This document shows positions 7,601-14,688 of a DNA stretch of 25,558 nucleotides, one piece after another. The notes beneath the pieces are model-generated. The model was not told where the DNA came from and made no database searches. It saw only the letters and a program-made list of their open reading frames with translations. How positions within the stretch are numbered: position 1 is the first letter of the stretch; every line of letters starts with the position of its first letter. The position numbers were made by a program, and so were the translations under genes. Origin of the DNA: Candidatus Methanogasteraceae archaeon UBA261 (lineage in GTDB: Archaea > Halobacteriota > Methanosarcinia > Methanosarcinales > Methanogasteraceae); the NCBI GenBank assembly GCA_002506015.1, contig DAWR01000187.1, positions 1 through 25,558 on the forward strand, written 5' to 3'.

Positions 7601-8338
7601 ATGATGGAGAACACGGAAAATACGTACAATAGAGGGGATAGAAGGAATAGAGGAAATATGACGAAGATGATCGAGATACGAGACCTGACACGAATTTATG
7701 GCGACGGCGCAGAGGTGAGGGCTCTTGACGGCGTGAACCTCGACATCGGGCGTGGAGAGTTCCTTGCAATCATCGGTCCGTCCGGATCCGGGAAGAGCAC
7801 ACTCTTAAACCAGATTGGAATTCTTGACACGCCCACGAGCGGGAGAATCCTCCTGGATGGGGTCGATATCACGAAATCCTCTGAAAAAGAGCGCTCCAGA
7901 CTGAGAAACCGGAAACTCGGATTCATCTTCCAGTATCACCACCTGCTCCCCGATTTCAACGCAATTGAGAACGTGATGATGCCGCTTCTGATAAACGGCG
8001 TCAAACGCTCGAAAGCAAGGAAGATAGCAAGCAGGATGCTTGAGGAAGTCGGACTGTTTGACAGGATGGATCACAGACCGAATCAGCTATCAGGTGGACA
8101 GAACCAGAGGGTTGCAATTGCACGGGCTCTTGTGAACAGCCCGGAGATCGTTATAGGGGATGAGCTCACAGGCAACCTCGACTCCAGGGCGAGCGATGCC
8201 ATCTATGAACTGCTGCGGAGGCTTAATCGGGAGCATGAGCAGACATTCATCCTGGTTACACATGATGAGGCGATGGCTGCAAAGACCGATCGCGTGATCC
8301 GGATCGTGGACGGGCAAATCGTGGAGGATTCGGGGTAG
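7601..8338 (+). CDS. ABC transporter ATP-binding protein, LolD/MacB type
   Basis: 245 residues with a complete nucleotide-binding domain: Walker A GPSGSGKST, Q-loop FQYHHLLPDF, signature LSGGQNQRVAIARAL, Walker B IVIGDELTGNLDS and switch LVTHDE. The Walker B has DEL where the family normally has DEP; the catalytic glutamate is kept. I prefer ATG at 7601, with GAGGT 8 nt upstream; ATG at 7658 gives the more usual 226-residue length but has only a cramped ribosome site. The extra N-terminal residues are Asn/Arg-rich. It energises permease B and, by inference, permease A. Confidence 0.93.
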   Translation: MMENTENTYNRGDRRNRGNMTKMIEIRDLTRIYGDGAEVRALDGVNLDIGRGEFLAIIGPSGSGKSTLLNQIGILDTPTSGRILLDGVDITKSSEKERSRLRNRKLGFIFQYHHLLPDFNAIENVMMPLLINGVKRSKARKIASRMLEEVGLFDRMDHRPNQLSGGQNQRVAIARALVNSPEIVIGDELTGNLDSRASDAIYELLRRLNREHEQTFILVTHDEAMAAKTDRVIRIVDGQIVEDSG

Positions 8339-8529
8339 CAAGAGGGGGTGTGGTTGGATGATCCGAACGGGGTGCGTGTTATTCATGTCCTCTGTTGACC
8401 CACGTCTTTCGTGCTGTTGAACATCCGACTGACCATTGCACGAATGTCTGATGTTTCACCATTCTCAAACGTTCATTCTTCAATCGCGTTGTTATCATTG
8501 GTACTTCTGCATGTTTTCTGTGACGATAA

Positions 8530-8745
8530 AAGGACACCTCATTTCAATTCACCGAAAGTCATGACCCACATATAACAGCGAAGAGCCTTGTCAATTTCAA
8601 GATGCGAAAGGAGTTGCACCTCGGGAAGGATGCGACGTTTCATTTCGGGATCAGGGGGCGCAGAGAGATGGATGAATGAAATCCGAGAATCGCGTTTCTT
8701 GATAACTGGTCCTACTTTGATGCTCCAGAAAATAAGCGTGGATAG
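8530..8745 (+). pseudogene. Unrecognised coding remnant with one in-frame TGA
   Basis: In a single frame the sequence reads protein-like on both sides of a TGA at 8677-8679: FTESHDPHITAKSLVNFKMR and KELHLGKDATFHFGIRGRR before it, NPRIAFLDNWSYFDAPENK after it, ending at a TAG at 8743. There is no start codon at the 5' end, where a TAA closes the frame. I do not recognise the family. The simplest reading is a decayed gene fragment. Selenocysteine at the TGA is possible in some archaea but nothing else supports it. Confidence 0.4.
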
Positions 8746-8889
8746 CTCAGACTATTAGGAAACATCGAATTATTCTAAAAGACACAATGAACGATTCATT
8801 ACCGGTTGAATGGGATGGTTGCACCACAATAGTTTTGATAAGTCGCACAAACGGGAGTTTTATATGGGGTGCGTTTTAAGTTGTTGGAT

Positions 8890-8976
8890 ATGGAACGAGA
8901 CGAGATCTATCACGATCGATGCGTGTGTTTGCTGCGGGATGTGAGAGGTGCGATTGTACTGGCTCTGCACGTATAG
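8890..8976 (+). CDS. Possible leaderless micro-ORF, 28 residues
   Basis: Begins MERDEIYHDRC and continues CLLRDVRGAIVLALHV. A TATA-like TTTTATATG at 8858-8866 lies about 24 nt before the ATG, the spacing expected for a leaderless archaeal transcript, and there is no Shine-Dalgarno. It could equally be the start of a gene truncated by the TAG at 8974. No family recognised. Confidence 0.25.
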   Translation: MERDEIYHDRCVCLLRDVRGAIVLALHV

Positions 8977-9017
8977 TTGTGGGGTTTGGGCGACTGTGGA
9001 AAAATTGAAGTGATAAG

Positions 9018-9776
9018 ATGTTGATCTTTGAATATATATCTATCAATAAATCTCATAAACAACTAACAAATGAAGTAACTGGTCTTTTTGAAGATTTTTC
9101 GGAATATTATACGCACACGTATGATTTTGAAGATAATTCTATAATTAAATTTATCAAGAACCGTGGAGGCATACATCAAAAGGTGCTTGAAGTTGGAGGG
9201 AATAATGGCAATGTGATAGACAATATATTCAAATATACTCCGATTGAAGAAGGCTATAATCTTGAATTGACACCAATATTTTCCAAATACCAGGTTAATG
9301 ACAACATTGTATTTATAAATGGTTCGGCTTTGAATTTACCGTTTAAGGATGGTAGTTTCGATGTTGTTGTCATCAGGTTGCTGTTACACCATTTGGTCGG
9401 TTCATCGATAACAGGATCAATAACGAATGCCCAAAGAGTGGTAGACGAACTGATCCGGGTTACAAGAAACGGTGGATATATTTTAATTGAAGATATATAT
9501 AATAAATATAAAATATACTCTTCTATTACATTCTATATTTTATTAATTTTATCAAAACTTAATTTAAGCAGTAGATTTTTTTTAATACATAAAAATTTGA
9601 TTGTATTATTTCTAACGATAAAGGAAATTAGAAGTCTGTTAAACAAAGAAAACGTTGAGATTGTAGAAGAAGAAATTCGGGAACCTCATCAACCTTTAAA
9701 GTTCAAGGTTACAGTATTGCTATCAAAGACAGGGCGGATATTCTTGGCCGGATTAAAAGGAGATGATAAAGATTAA
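9018..9776 (+). CDS. SAM-dependent methyltransferase, class I (Methyltransf_11-like)
   Basis: 252 residues. Motif I (SAM-binding loop) is VLEVGGNNGN at about 56-65, followed by an acidic strand end (NLELTP), the post-motif SALNLPFKDGSFDVVV (about 103-118) and LLLHHL, as in class I methyltransferases. A hydrophobic stretch near 165-205 may bind the membrane or a lipid substrate. The start is supported by AGTGAT just upstream. The substrate is unknown. Base composition is strikingly AT-rich, with AAA/ATA/AAT codons unlike the neighbours, and it stands alone among decayed genes, so I infer recent horizontal acquisition. Related proteins modify sugars, lipids or quinones. Confidence 0.82.
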   Translation: MLIFEYISINKSHKQLTNEVTGLFEDFSEYYTHTYDFEDNSIIKFIKNRGGIHQKVLEVGGNNGNVIDNIFKYTPIEEGYNLELTPIFSKYQVNDNIVFINGSALNLPFKDGSFDVVVIRLLLHHLVGSSITGSITNAQRVVDELIRVTRNGGYILIEDIYNKYKIYSSITFYILLILSKLNLSSRFFLIHKNLIVLFLTIKEIRSLLNKENVEIVEEEIREPHQPLKFKVTVLLSKTGRIFLAGLKGDDKD

Positions 9777-9863
9777 TCCGCAGTTTTCAGTATAACACCC
9801 TATCAACAACGATTGTGCCTCGCAATCCAACATAAGGTGGAGTGGTCGGGGCGACAGTACATT

Positions 9864-9896
9864 ACACCGTAAAATAGATTATCGGATTCACGGTGT
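9864..9896. repeat. Short inverted repeat
   Basis: ACACCGT and ACGGTGT are separated by 19 nt. They lie between the convergent ends of the methyltransferase and the small gene at 9969, so a termination or mRNA-end role is possible. No T-run follows. Confidence 0.3.
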
Positions 9897-9968
9897 GTGG
9901 TCTGACACTTGAACACCAACGTCGAGGCATACCTGGTTTGACAGCCACGCGTACCTGCAATCCCGGAC

Positions 9969-10196
9969 TTAAAAGTCCCTTGACTCTTCCCCGCATTTAG
10001 CCAGTTCTTTCTGATACGCCGTCCATCCGGGACACCACTTCGTATGCCACCGCCAGAGCTTGCTGATCAGTGAATTTGACTTTCTTTCCGCGTAACTGTG
10101 CCATTTGCAGGATTCACAACCTGATTTCATCGCTGGCGCTCCCTGTTCCGTATGCCCTTCCATGCTCATACTCTTGAACTGCTCGTATGCAGCCAT
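9969..10196 (-). CDS. Small Cys/Trp/His-rich protein, unknown function
   Basis: 75 residues. A strong Shine-Dalgarno GGTGGTGA lies about 6 nt before the ATG, which argues for a real gene. The sequence has a possible metal site: GCESCKWH (Cys-x2-Cys-x2-His), then after about 20 basic/polar residues RWHTKWCPGWTAYQ, and a last Cys near the end. Trp, His and Cys are enriched, and no signal peptide or membrane span is seen. I do not recognise the family; a small zinc-binding protein or an adaptor is a reasonable guess. It lies downstream of, and in the same direction as, the DUF4389 gene. Confidence 0.6.
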   Translation of the reverse strand: MAAYEQFKSMSMEGHTEQGAPAMKSGCESCKWHSYAERKSNSLISKLWRWHTKWCPGWTAYQKELAKCGEESRDF

Positions 10197-10315
10197 GATA
10201 CGTCACCACCACTTTTCCACAGCAGATCAGATGGTCAAAGAAACCGTCCGGACATATACCGTGCGGTGGCACTTTCAGACGGATCATTTTGAAATATCTG
10301 CTGTGTATATGTTAA

Positions 10316-10645
10316 TTATACCTCTCTTTTACTTTTCTCGTATATCCCAACCGATGTTGGCAATATTCCAGGTCTGTCATCTGTCATCCAGTTAACATAG
10401 CTCATCACGTGCACGGAATATTCGAGATATCCTTTAATAATGTTGCTTAACCCTTCGCTCCTGCGTCCAAGTACTAATATCACGATCCATTGGATAAGCA
10501 TACATATCTCTGCGATAAATCCGTACACCGCCATCACCAGCCCAATAACAAACGAGTACACGATTCTAACAACAAGTTCCAGCCGTTTCGCATCATGTTC
10601 GTAGACAAACAACTGATCCATTTCATCCGTTTTTTCTTCCATCAT
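10316..10645 (-). CDS. DUF4389-type membrane protein
   Basis: 109 residues. A short charged N terminus (EEKTDEMDQLFVYEHDAKR) is followed by two membrane spans around VVRIVYSFVIGLVMAVYGF and MLIQWIVILVLG, a glycine/arginine turn (GRRSEGL), an amphipathic YLEYSVHVMSYVNWMTDDRP segment and a short tail. This two-helix plus YxxxVxxY...F/W-x-T-x-E/D-x-P pattern is typical of DUF4389, a family of unknown role. Shine-Dalgarno GGATGTGAT precedes the ATG. Its start overlaps (ATGA) the stop of a 5'-truncated frame, so it was probably the second gene of an operon whose first gene is lost. Confidence 0.75.
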   Translation of the reverse strand: MMEEKTDEMDQLFVYEHDAKRLELVVRIVYSFVIGLVMAVYGFIAEICMLIQWIVILVLGRRSEGLSNIIKGYLEYSVHVMSYVNWMTDDRPGILPTSVGIYEKSKREV

Positions 10646-10755
10646 CTTTCAATCACATCCTTTTCAGGTGGTCTCTGTTCTATTACGACTGTTTTCCCTG
10701 AACGATCCTGGGTTTCTGATTCGTAAGCGTCAGGAGTTCGACATTCGATACCTGC
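10642..10755 (-). pseudogene. 3' remnant of a gene upstream of the DUF4389 gene
   Basis: A 37-codon frame without a start codon, reading ECRTPDAYESETQDRSGKTV then VIEQRPPEKDVIER*. Its TGA overlaps the DUF4389 start in an ATGA, as in a normal archaeal operon. Its 5' side ends exactly where the hairpin repeat at 10753-10862 begins, which suggests the upstream part was lost or replaced there. Family not recognised. Confidence 0.4.
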
Positions 10756-10862
10756 TCAATAACTTGTGGTAGGAACCACAGGATTACACCGATTTCCACA
10801 AGATTTCTGTGTTGATCCTGTGCAATCTCGTGGTTGTATGTGTGGATATCCACACAATATTA
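10753..10862. repeat. Hairpin repeat, copy A
   Basis: Two 30-nt arms (10774-10803 and 10806-10835) pair imperfectly around a 2-nt loop; the arms begin AACCACAGGATTACACC and end in its complement. Beside them lies a perfect 18-nt palindrome, TGTGTGGATATCCACACA (10839-10856). The whole block recurs, inverted, at 14421-14554 (copy B), and the arms recur in diverged form at 22242-22357 (copy C). It separates a truncated ABC ATPase from a truncated reading frame. Confidence 0.75.
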
Positions 10863-11206
10863 CGTAGGCATGACCTTCGCAAAGACGCTCATTCTGGCGA
10901 CAAGGTTGAATGTCTGGAACAAGAATCCGACCTCATAGCTCCTGATATGCGCAAGCTCGGCTTCAGGAGTCTACATATATCCGTTCCTGAGACGCGAATC
11001 TCGCCTCCGGTCGGGCGGTCGAGGCATCCGATCCGGTTCATGGGCGTGCTCTTGCCCGAGCCAGACGGTCTCATGATCGCGATGAACTCGCCGCGCTTAA
11101 CCGGGAGGTCGATTTCATGGAGTGTCGGAACCTCCATCTTTCCGATGTAGTAGCTCTGTCTGACGTCGTCGATCTCGACTGCCAGAGGTTCGTTGTGGTC
11201 GTTCAT
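10860..11206 (-). pseudogene. ABC transporter ATPase N-terminal fragment, frameshifted
   Basis: From the ATG at 11206 the product reads as the first about 90 residues of a MacB/LolD-type ATPase: YIGKMEVPTLHEIDL, RGEFIAIMRPSGSGKST, RIGCLDRPTGGEI. Walker A has MRP where MGP is expected, and a proline follows the KST. After about RLLKPSL the homology continues in another frame (LAHIRSYEVGFLFQTFNLVA, with Q-loop glutamine) to VMPT* at 10860. Signature and Walker B regions are missing, so the gene is dead. Its broken end coincides with the hairpin repeat. It is closer to lipoprotein/antimicrobial exporters than to metabolite importers and is not a recent copy of the ATPase at 7601. Confidence 0.8.
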
Positions 11207-11378
11207 GCTTTTCACATACTTTTATTCAGATTTGTCGATTAATAGACTTGTCTGATTGTATGTGTGTAACTCTTATTACTTAAATCTTTCGATCAATCGA
11301 ATGACACTATGACAAGATGTGGAACTTCACAACAGAATCCTAAACCAGATTGAAACATCGCCGCACCCAATCTTATCA

Positions 11379-12233
11379 TTACAGCATCGCAATCGTCGTG
11401 CCGCTCACCGTCCCAGCCCCCGCCCCTGCCCCCGCCACAAACGCAGCGAGCGCGATAGCCATGCCCGCCTTGAAGAGCTTTGATGAGCCTGCAACGTCAC
11501 CCCGTCTCAACCGCAGTATCGCAACCAGAAACGAGATATCAGCGAAGAGAACAACGATCAGATACCAGACCGAAAATCCGGCAAAGTATGGGAGCGGGCT
11601 CAGCAGAATGGCGATCATGCCAAAAATGGATGCAACCAGTCCTGCCCGTTCTATTCCAACGCTGATCGGAAACGTAACCAATCCCAGCGCAGAATCGCCA
11701 TCCACATCCTCAATGTCCTTTGCGATCTCACGCGCGACCGTTGCAAGCACAGCAAGTGCGAAGAGTCCCGATGTTCTGATAATTCCAGGAAATCCGAAGA
11801 GCGCACCTCCGAAGAGGAACGTTGAGCCGGTCAGATATCCGATACAGAGATTTCCAGCGAGTACTGTGCGCTTCAGGCTGTGCGCATAGGCGATCAGCAG
11901 TACCGAGTTTGCGATGGCGATTGCAAGGCAGATCGTGCCGATAGTAAACGATAGCAGAATCCCGCTTCCAAAGAGCAGAAGCGAAAGATAGAGCGCAGCG
12001 TTCCTGCTCACGCGTCCTGACGGGATCGGGCGCGTCGGTTTATTGATCGCGTCAATATCCGCATCAAAAAAGTCGTTGATCGCATTTCCCGCCCCCGTTA
12101 TCAGGAAAACCGACGAAAAAAGAAGAAACATCCCCGGAATCGGAAGTCTGGTCATTCCACAGACAATTCCTGCACCTATGACCGCTGCGAAGCCAGCCAT
12201 CACACAGTTTCCGATTCTGAGGAGCCCGATCAA
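11379..12233 (-). CDS. UbiA prenyltransferase, probable digeranylgeranylglyceryl phosphate synthase
   Basis: 284 residues with eight or more membrane spans. The first aspartate-rich motif is NAINDFFDADIDAINKP (about 50-66), followed by TRPIPSGRVS; the second is REIAKDIEDVDGD (about 170-184). These are the Mg2+/prenyl-diphosphate sites of UbiA enzymes, and TRPIPSG is characteristic of the archaeal DGGGP synthase group, which adds the second geranylgeranyl chain to the glycerol phosphate of membrane lipids. The product starts at TTG 12233, directly after the nadA stop, with AGAGGGA about 8 nt upstream. The end is unusually Gly/Ala-rich (AGAGAGAG). Other UbiA substrates such as quinones or hemes are less likely. 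Confidence 0.85.
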   Translation of the reverse strand: MIGLLRIGNCVMAGFAAVIGAGIVCGMTRLPIPGMFLLFSSVFLITGAGNAINDFFDADIDAINKPTRPIPSGRVSRNAALYLSLLLFGSGILLSFTIGTICLAIAIANSVLLIAYAHSLKRTVLAGNLCIGYLTGSTFLFGGALFGFPGIIRTSGLFALAVLATVAREIAKDIEDVDGDSALGLVTFPISVGIERAGLVASIFGMIAILLSPLPYFAGFSVWYLIVVLFADISFLVAILRLRRGDVAGSSKLFKAGMAIALAAFVAGAGAGAGTVSGTTIAML

Positions 12234-13136
12234 TCAATGTTCCCTCTTGATTGCGATCATCCGGTCGAGCGCATCTTTCGCCGGTTTCCGGACATCCTCG
12301 GGTACGGTTACGACATGTTCAAGGTTCTCAAGCGAACGAACCACTGTGGATAGTGTAACCATCTTCATTGGCGGGCATACCATGTAATCAGAGACCGCAT
12401 GAAACGTCCTCTCTGGAAATTCCTTCTGTAATCGATGGATCATCCCTGATTCGGTTCCGATGATGAACGCATCCGAATTCGAGTCCCTGACACGCCTAAC
12501 CATCCCCTCGGTTCCGTATGCACCGTCTGCAAGATCGATCACCTCGGGTCTGCATTCGGGATGCACGAGCACCTCAGAATCGGGGTTTCGCTCTTTCGCA
12601 TCCAGGACATCGCACGCAAGCAACTGGTTGTGCGTTGCGCAGTACCCATCCCACGGGATCACTTTCATCTCTGTGAACCGTGCGGCATAGAGCGCGAGGT
12701 TCCTGTCGGGCACAAAGATCACCTCGTCGCAGTCAAGCGAGTTTGTGACCGCAACAGCATTTGCAGAGGTACAGCAGATATCACTCTCTGCTTTCACTGA
12801 CGCGCTCGTATTCACGTAGCAGACCACCATCGCATCCGGATATTCTCGTTTCATCTCAATTAACGCATCTCTTGTGATCATTGCAGCCATCGGGCATCTG
12901 GCATCCGCATCCGGGATCAAAACCGTTTTGTTGGGGCTCAGAATGGCTGCCGATTCCGCCATGAAATCGACGCCGCAGAACAAAATCACGTCACAATCGG
13001 TGTGGGACGCCTGTATCGCCAGAGCGAGCGAATCGCCAACGAAATCTGCGATATCCTGAATCTCCGGGCGCTGGTAGTTGTGAGCAAGAATGATTGCATT
13101 TCTTTCCTGTTTCAATCTCAGGATCTCTTCGAGCAT
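12234..13136 (-). CDS. nadA: Quinolinate synthase
   Basis: 300 residues from the ATG at 13136. Landmarks: LAHNYQRPEIQDIADFVGDS, FCGVDFMAES with the first cluster cysteine, YVNTSASVKAESDICCTSAN, VHPECRPEV with the second, and YMVCPPMKMVTL with the third. NadA condenses iminoaspartate with dihydroxyacetone phosphate to quinolinate using a [4Fe-4S] cluster, in NAD synthesis. The frame extends upstream to 13202, but I chose 13136 because the product starts MLEEILRLKQERN as usual and a TTTATAA box (13162-13168) lies 25 nt before it, so the mRNA is probably leaderless. No nadB or nadC is nearby. It is directly followed by the UbiA gene. Confidence 0.95.
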   Translation of the reverse strand: MLEEILRLKQERNAIILAHNYQRPEIQDIADFVGDSLALAIQASHTDCDVILFCGVDFMAESAAILSPNKTVLIPDADARCPMAAMITRDALIEMKREYPDAMVVCYVNTSASVKAESDICCTSANAVAVTNSLDCDEVIFVPDRNLALYAARFTEMKVIPWDGYCATHNQLLACDVLDAKERNPDSEVLVHPECRPEVIDLADGAYGTEGMVRRVRDSNSDAFIIGTESGMIHRLQKEFPERTFHAVSDYMVCPPMKMVTLSTVVRSLENLEHVVTVPEDVRKPAKDALDRMIAIKREH

Positions 13137-13161
13137 GTTAGTGGTTCTTTGTGTGCATTCG

Positions 13162-13168
13162 TTATAAA
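13162..13168 (-). promoter_or_regulatory. TATA box of nadA
   Basis: TTTATAA on the minus strand, 25 nt before the nadA ATG. With the usual archaeal TATA-to-start spacing, transcription would begin at or next to the start codon, consistent with the missing Shine-Dalgarno. Confidence 0.6.
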
Positions 13169-13267
13169 CCGGCAGGAGTGATGTCGTTGCAACACCGCAC
13201 AAGCCAACGGTCCCCTGGAACCTACCTCTTTATATTGTGTAACAGAACATGAGTGGCTATTGGGCAT

Positions 13268-13291
13268 GGGTGACGCCGGAGCGCATCACCC
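13268..13291 (+). repeat. Hairpin in the leader of the lipoprotein gene
   Basis: GGGTGA and TCACCC pair around an inner CGC/GCG stem. It sits about 35 nt before the lipoprotein ATG and downstream of a TATA-like CTTTATATTG near 13230. It could be an mRNA stability or regulatory element; no known riboswitch is recognised. Confidence 0.35.
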
Positions 13292-13326
13292 AAACCTGAG
13301 AGAATACGAAAATAGAAGGAGGAAAC

Positions 13327-14145
13327 ATGAAACAGATACGAATATTTGCGATCGTGCTAATCCTTGCACTGGGAATTGCGTTCAGCGGATGCGTGGATTC
13401 GGATTCAGACTCGAGTCCAGACTCGGGTTCAGATTCAGTTTCTGAGAAACCCGCAACGAACTTGCTAGGCGATGGAGGATCAGTTGGCAATTATCTCGAC
13501 CTGATCGATGTGGACTCGTTGCATTACAAAGCAACCGTGTCCAGCGATGAGGCTGACGAAACCGTCTTTGAGGAATGGCGCAAGAAATCCGAAGATGTCT
13601 ATCTCTTCAAACTCGTGATGTACGAAGCAGATGATGCCAATTCGAGTTTGACCATTATGCAGAACCTCAACGGCATGTACATGATCAGCGAAGCTGATGG
13701 AAATGCGATCAAATACGGAGAATGCTCCAATGACAATATTGGACTCATGAATCCGTTCTGGGCTTACGGATACTATGCTGACGACTCCGCATGGGAGGAT
13801 GACTGGATAGTGGACAAGGATGTAACATTCCTGGGTCGAAAAGCGATTAAACTGGACTACAGCAAACTGTGGATGTTACACAAAGCGCTCGCCCCTGAAG
13901 AGATGCATCCTGAAAAAGCCGACTTAATCGTGGACAAGGAGACCGGATTCACGCTGCTTCTCGACTGGAAATTATCGTCGTCTGACGGCAAGACCGAGAG
14001 CACGCATTATGAAGTTACCGAGTTCGACCTGAACAAGGATATATCGGATAGTACATTCGAGATTCCGAGCGGCATAGAGGTCGTTGACCTCACAGCACTC
14101 GCTGAATCGGGTGTAACCGCCGAAAGCCCGCCGGTTTCGGATTGA
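13327..14145 (+). CDS. Archaeal lipoprotein, LolA/outer-membrane-lipoprotein-sorting-like fold possible
   Basis: 272 residues. A signal peptide (MKQIRIFAIVLILALGIA) ends in the lipobox FSGC, so Cys22 is probably lipidated and the protein sits on the outer face of the membrane. A low-complexity Ser/Asp linker (about 24-38) follows, then a beta-rich domain with LHYKATVSSDEADET, VYLFKLVMYEADD, KAIKLDYSKLWML and DKETGFTLLLDWKL. This pattern resembles archaeal DUF4367/LolA-like lipoproteins, but I see no diagnostic motif. The Shine-Dalgarno GGAGG is 5 nt upstream. A long hairpin just downstream ends what looks like a single-gene unit. Confidence 0.78.
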   Translation: MKQIRIFAIVLILALGIAFSGCVDSDSDSSPDSGSDSVSEKPATNLLGDGGSVGNYLDLIDVDSLHYKATVSSDEADETVFEEWRKKSEDVYLFKLVMYEADDANSSLTIMQNLNGMYMISEADGNAIKYGECSNDNIGLMNPFWAYGYYADDSAWEDDWIVDKDVTFLGRKAIKLDYSKLWMLHKALAPEEMHPEKADLIVDKETGFTLLLDWKLSSSDGKTESTHYEVTEFDLNKDISDSTFEIPSGIEVVDLTALAESGVTAESPPVSD

Positions 14146-14166
14146 ACAGTACAACTGTGGCACGAT

Positions 14167-14201
14167 TGATGCAACCGTCGTTGTGTTCGGCGGTTGCGTC
14201 A
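14167..14201 (+). terminator. Hairpin after the lipoprotein gene
   Basis: TGATGCAACCG(T/C)C pairs with its complement GGCGGTTGCGTCA across a short loop, 21 nt after the stop codon. No long T-run follows, so it may define the mRNA end rather than act as an intrinsic terminator. Confidence 0.45.
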
Positions 14202-14365
14202 CCATTCGTGAAGTTCATTGAGTAGTCATTCAGAACATGCTCAGTTGGGCTGTGGTAAATCAAAACTGAACGTGAAAACGATTAAATTGATGAAATCAGT
14301 GTAATCTGCGTAGGGCACTGTCGATTTTTCCAGTGAGCTCGCCATGCCCTTAAATTATACCATAG

Positions 14366-14418
14366 AGTGCGCAGAAGAGTGCAGAGGGTTGAAAACGGTC
14401 TCAAAACTCTGCGCACTT
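14366..14418. repeat. Inverted repeat, CTGCGCAC arms
   Basis: AGTGCGCAGA near 14366-14375 and TCTGCGCACT near 14408-14417 can form a stem. The left arm is followed by a second related unit (GAGTGCAGAG). This is typical of dispersed intergenic palindromes, and it directly precedes hairpin repeat copy B. Confidence 0.5.
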
Positions 14419-14420
14419 AC

Positions 14421-14554
14421 TCAATATTGTGTGGGTATCTACACATAAAACCACGAGATCGCACAAGATCAACAACAGAAATCTTGTGGAGATGGCTGCG
14501 CCGCTGCTTCGCAGACTGTGTAATCTTGTGGTTCCTACCACGAGTTATTGAGCA
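14421..14554. repeat. Hairpin repeat, copy B (inverted relative to copy A)
   Basis: On this strand the order is a near-palindrome TGTGTGGGTATCTACACA (14428-14445), then arms beginning AACCACGAGATCGCACAAG (14449) and ending TGTAATCTTGTGGTT (14533), then TACCACGAGTTATTGAGCA. It matches the reverse complement of copy A along its length. It differs by about 22 extra nt (around 14493-14515, GCTGCGCCGCTGCTTCGCAG) that form their own small stem between the arms. Confidence 0.75.
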
Positions 14555-14604
14555 TGTACGCCATACAGGCTCTCTGGAATCAATGGGGTGCGTACAAACG
14601 TGTT

Positions 14605-14626
14605 ATTCGTGTTAAAAACCACGAAT
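14605..14626 (-). terminator. Small hairpin downstream of cdhC
   Basis: ATTCGTG and CACGAAT form a perfect 7-bp stem; on the minus strand the loop reads GTTTTTAA. It lies about 60 nt after the cdhC stop and could mark its transcript end. Weak evidence. Confidence 0.3.
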
Positions 14627-14688
14627 GGAGGATGCATGCCACGAATTGTACGCTTGCGGTCACAACAAAAGTCCAGGGGATCGCCCGA

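Larger units (their letters stand above)
8339..9017. other. Gene-poor region with coding remnants
   Basis: About 680 nt. It contains the interrupted frame at 8530-8745, a possible leaderless micro-gene at 8890-8976, and a 31-codon frame at 8787-8879 without other support. No RNA gene was recognised. Sequence at 8420-8460 can form only a weak stem. Confidence 0.5.
14146..14688. other. Repeat-filled intergenic region between the lipoprotein gene and cdhC
   Basis: About 540 nt with no convincing gene. It contains a hairpin (14167-14201), an inverted repeat with arms AGTGCGCAGA/TCTGCGCACT (about 14366-14417), hairpin repeat copy B (14421-14554) and a 7-bp stem ATTCGTG/CACGAAT (14605-14626) near the convergent end of cdhC. 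Confidence 0.6.

Noticed and set aside
10774..10835. CRISPR repeat
   Set aside because: The hairpins are long, single, and widely spaced, with no regular spacers or cas genes.
11285..11300. Palindrome TCGATCAATCGA as a further TetR operator
   Set aside because: It shares no sequence with the two operators and lies upstream of a pseudogene; short palindromes of this kind are expected by chance.
10753..14554. Composite transposon bounded by the inverted repeats
   Set aside because: No transposase, no target duplication, and the enclosed genes nadA and UbiA are ordinary core genes.
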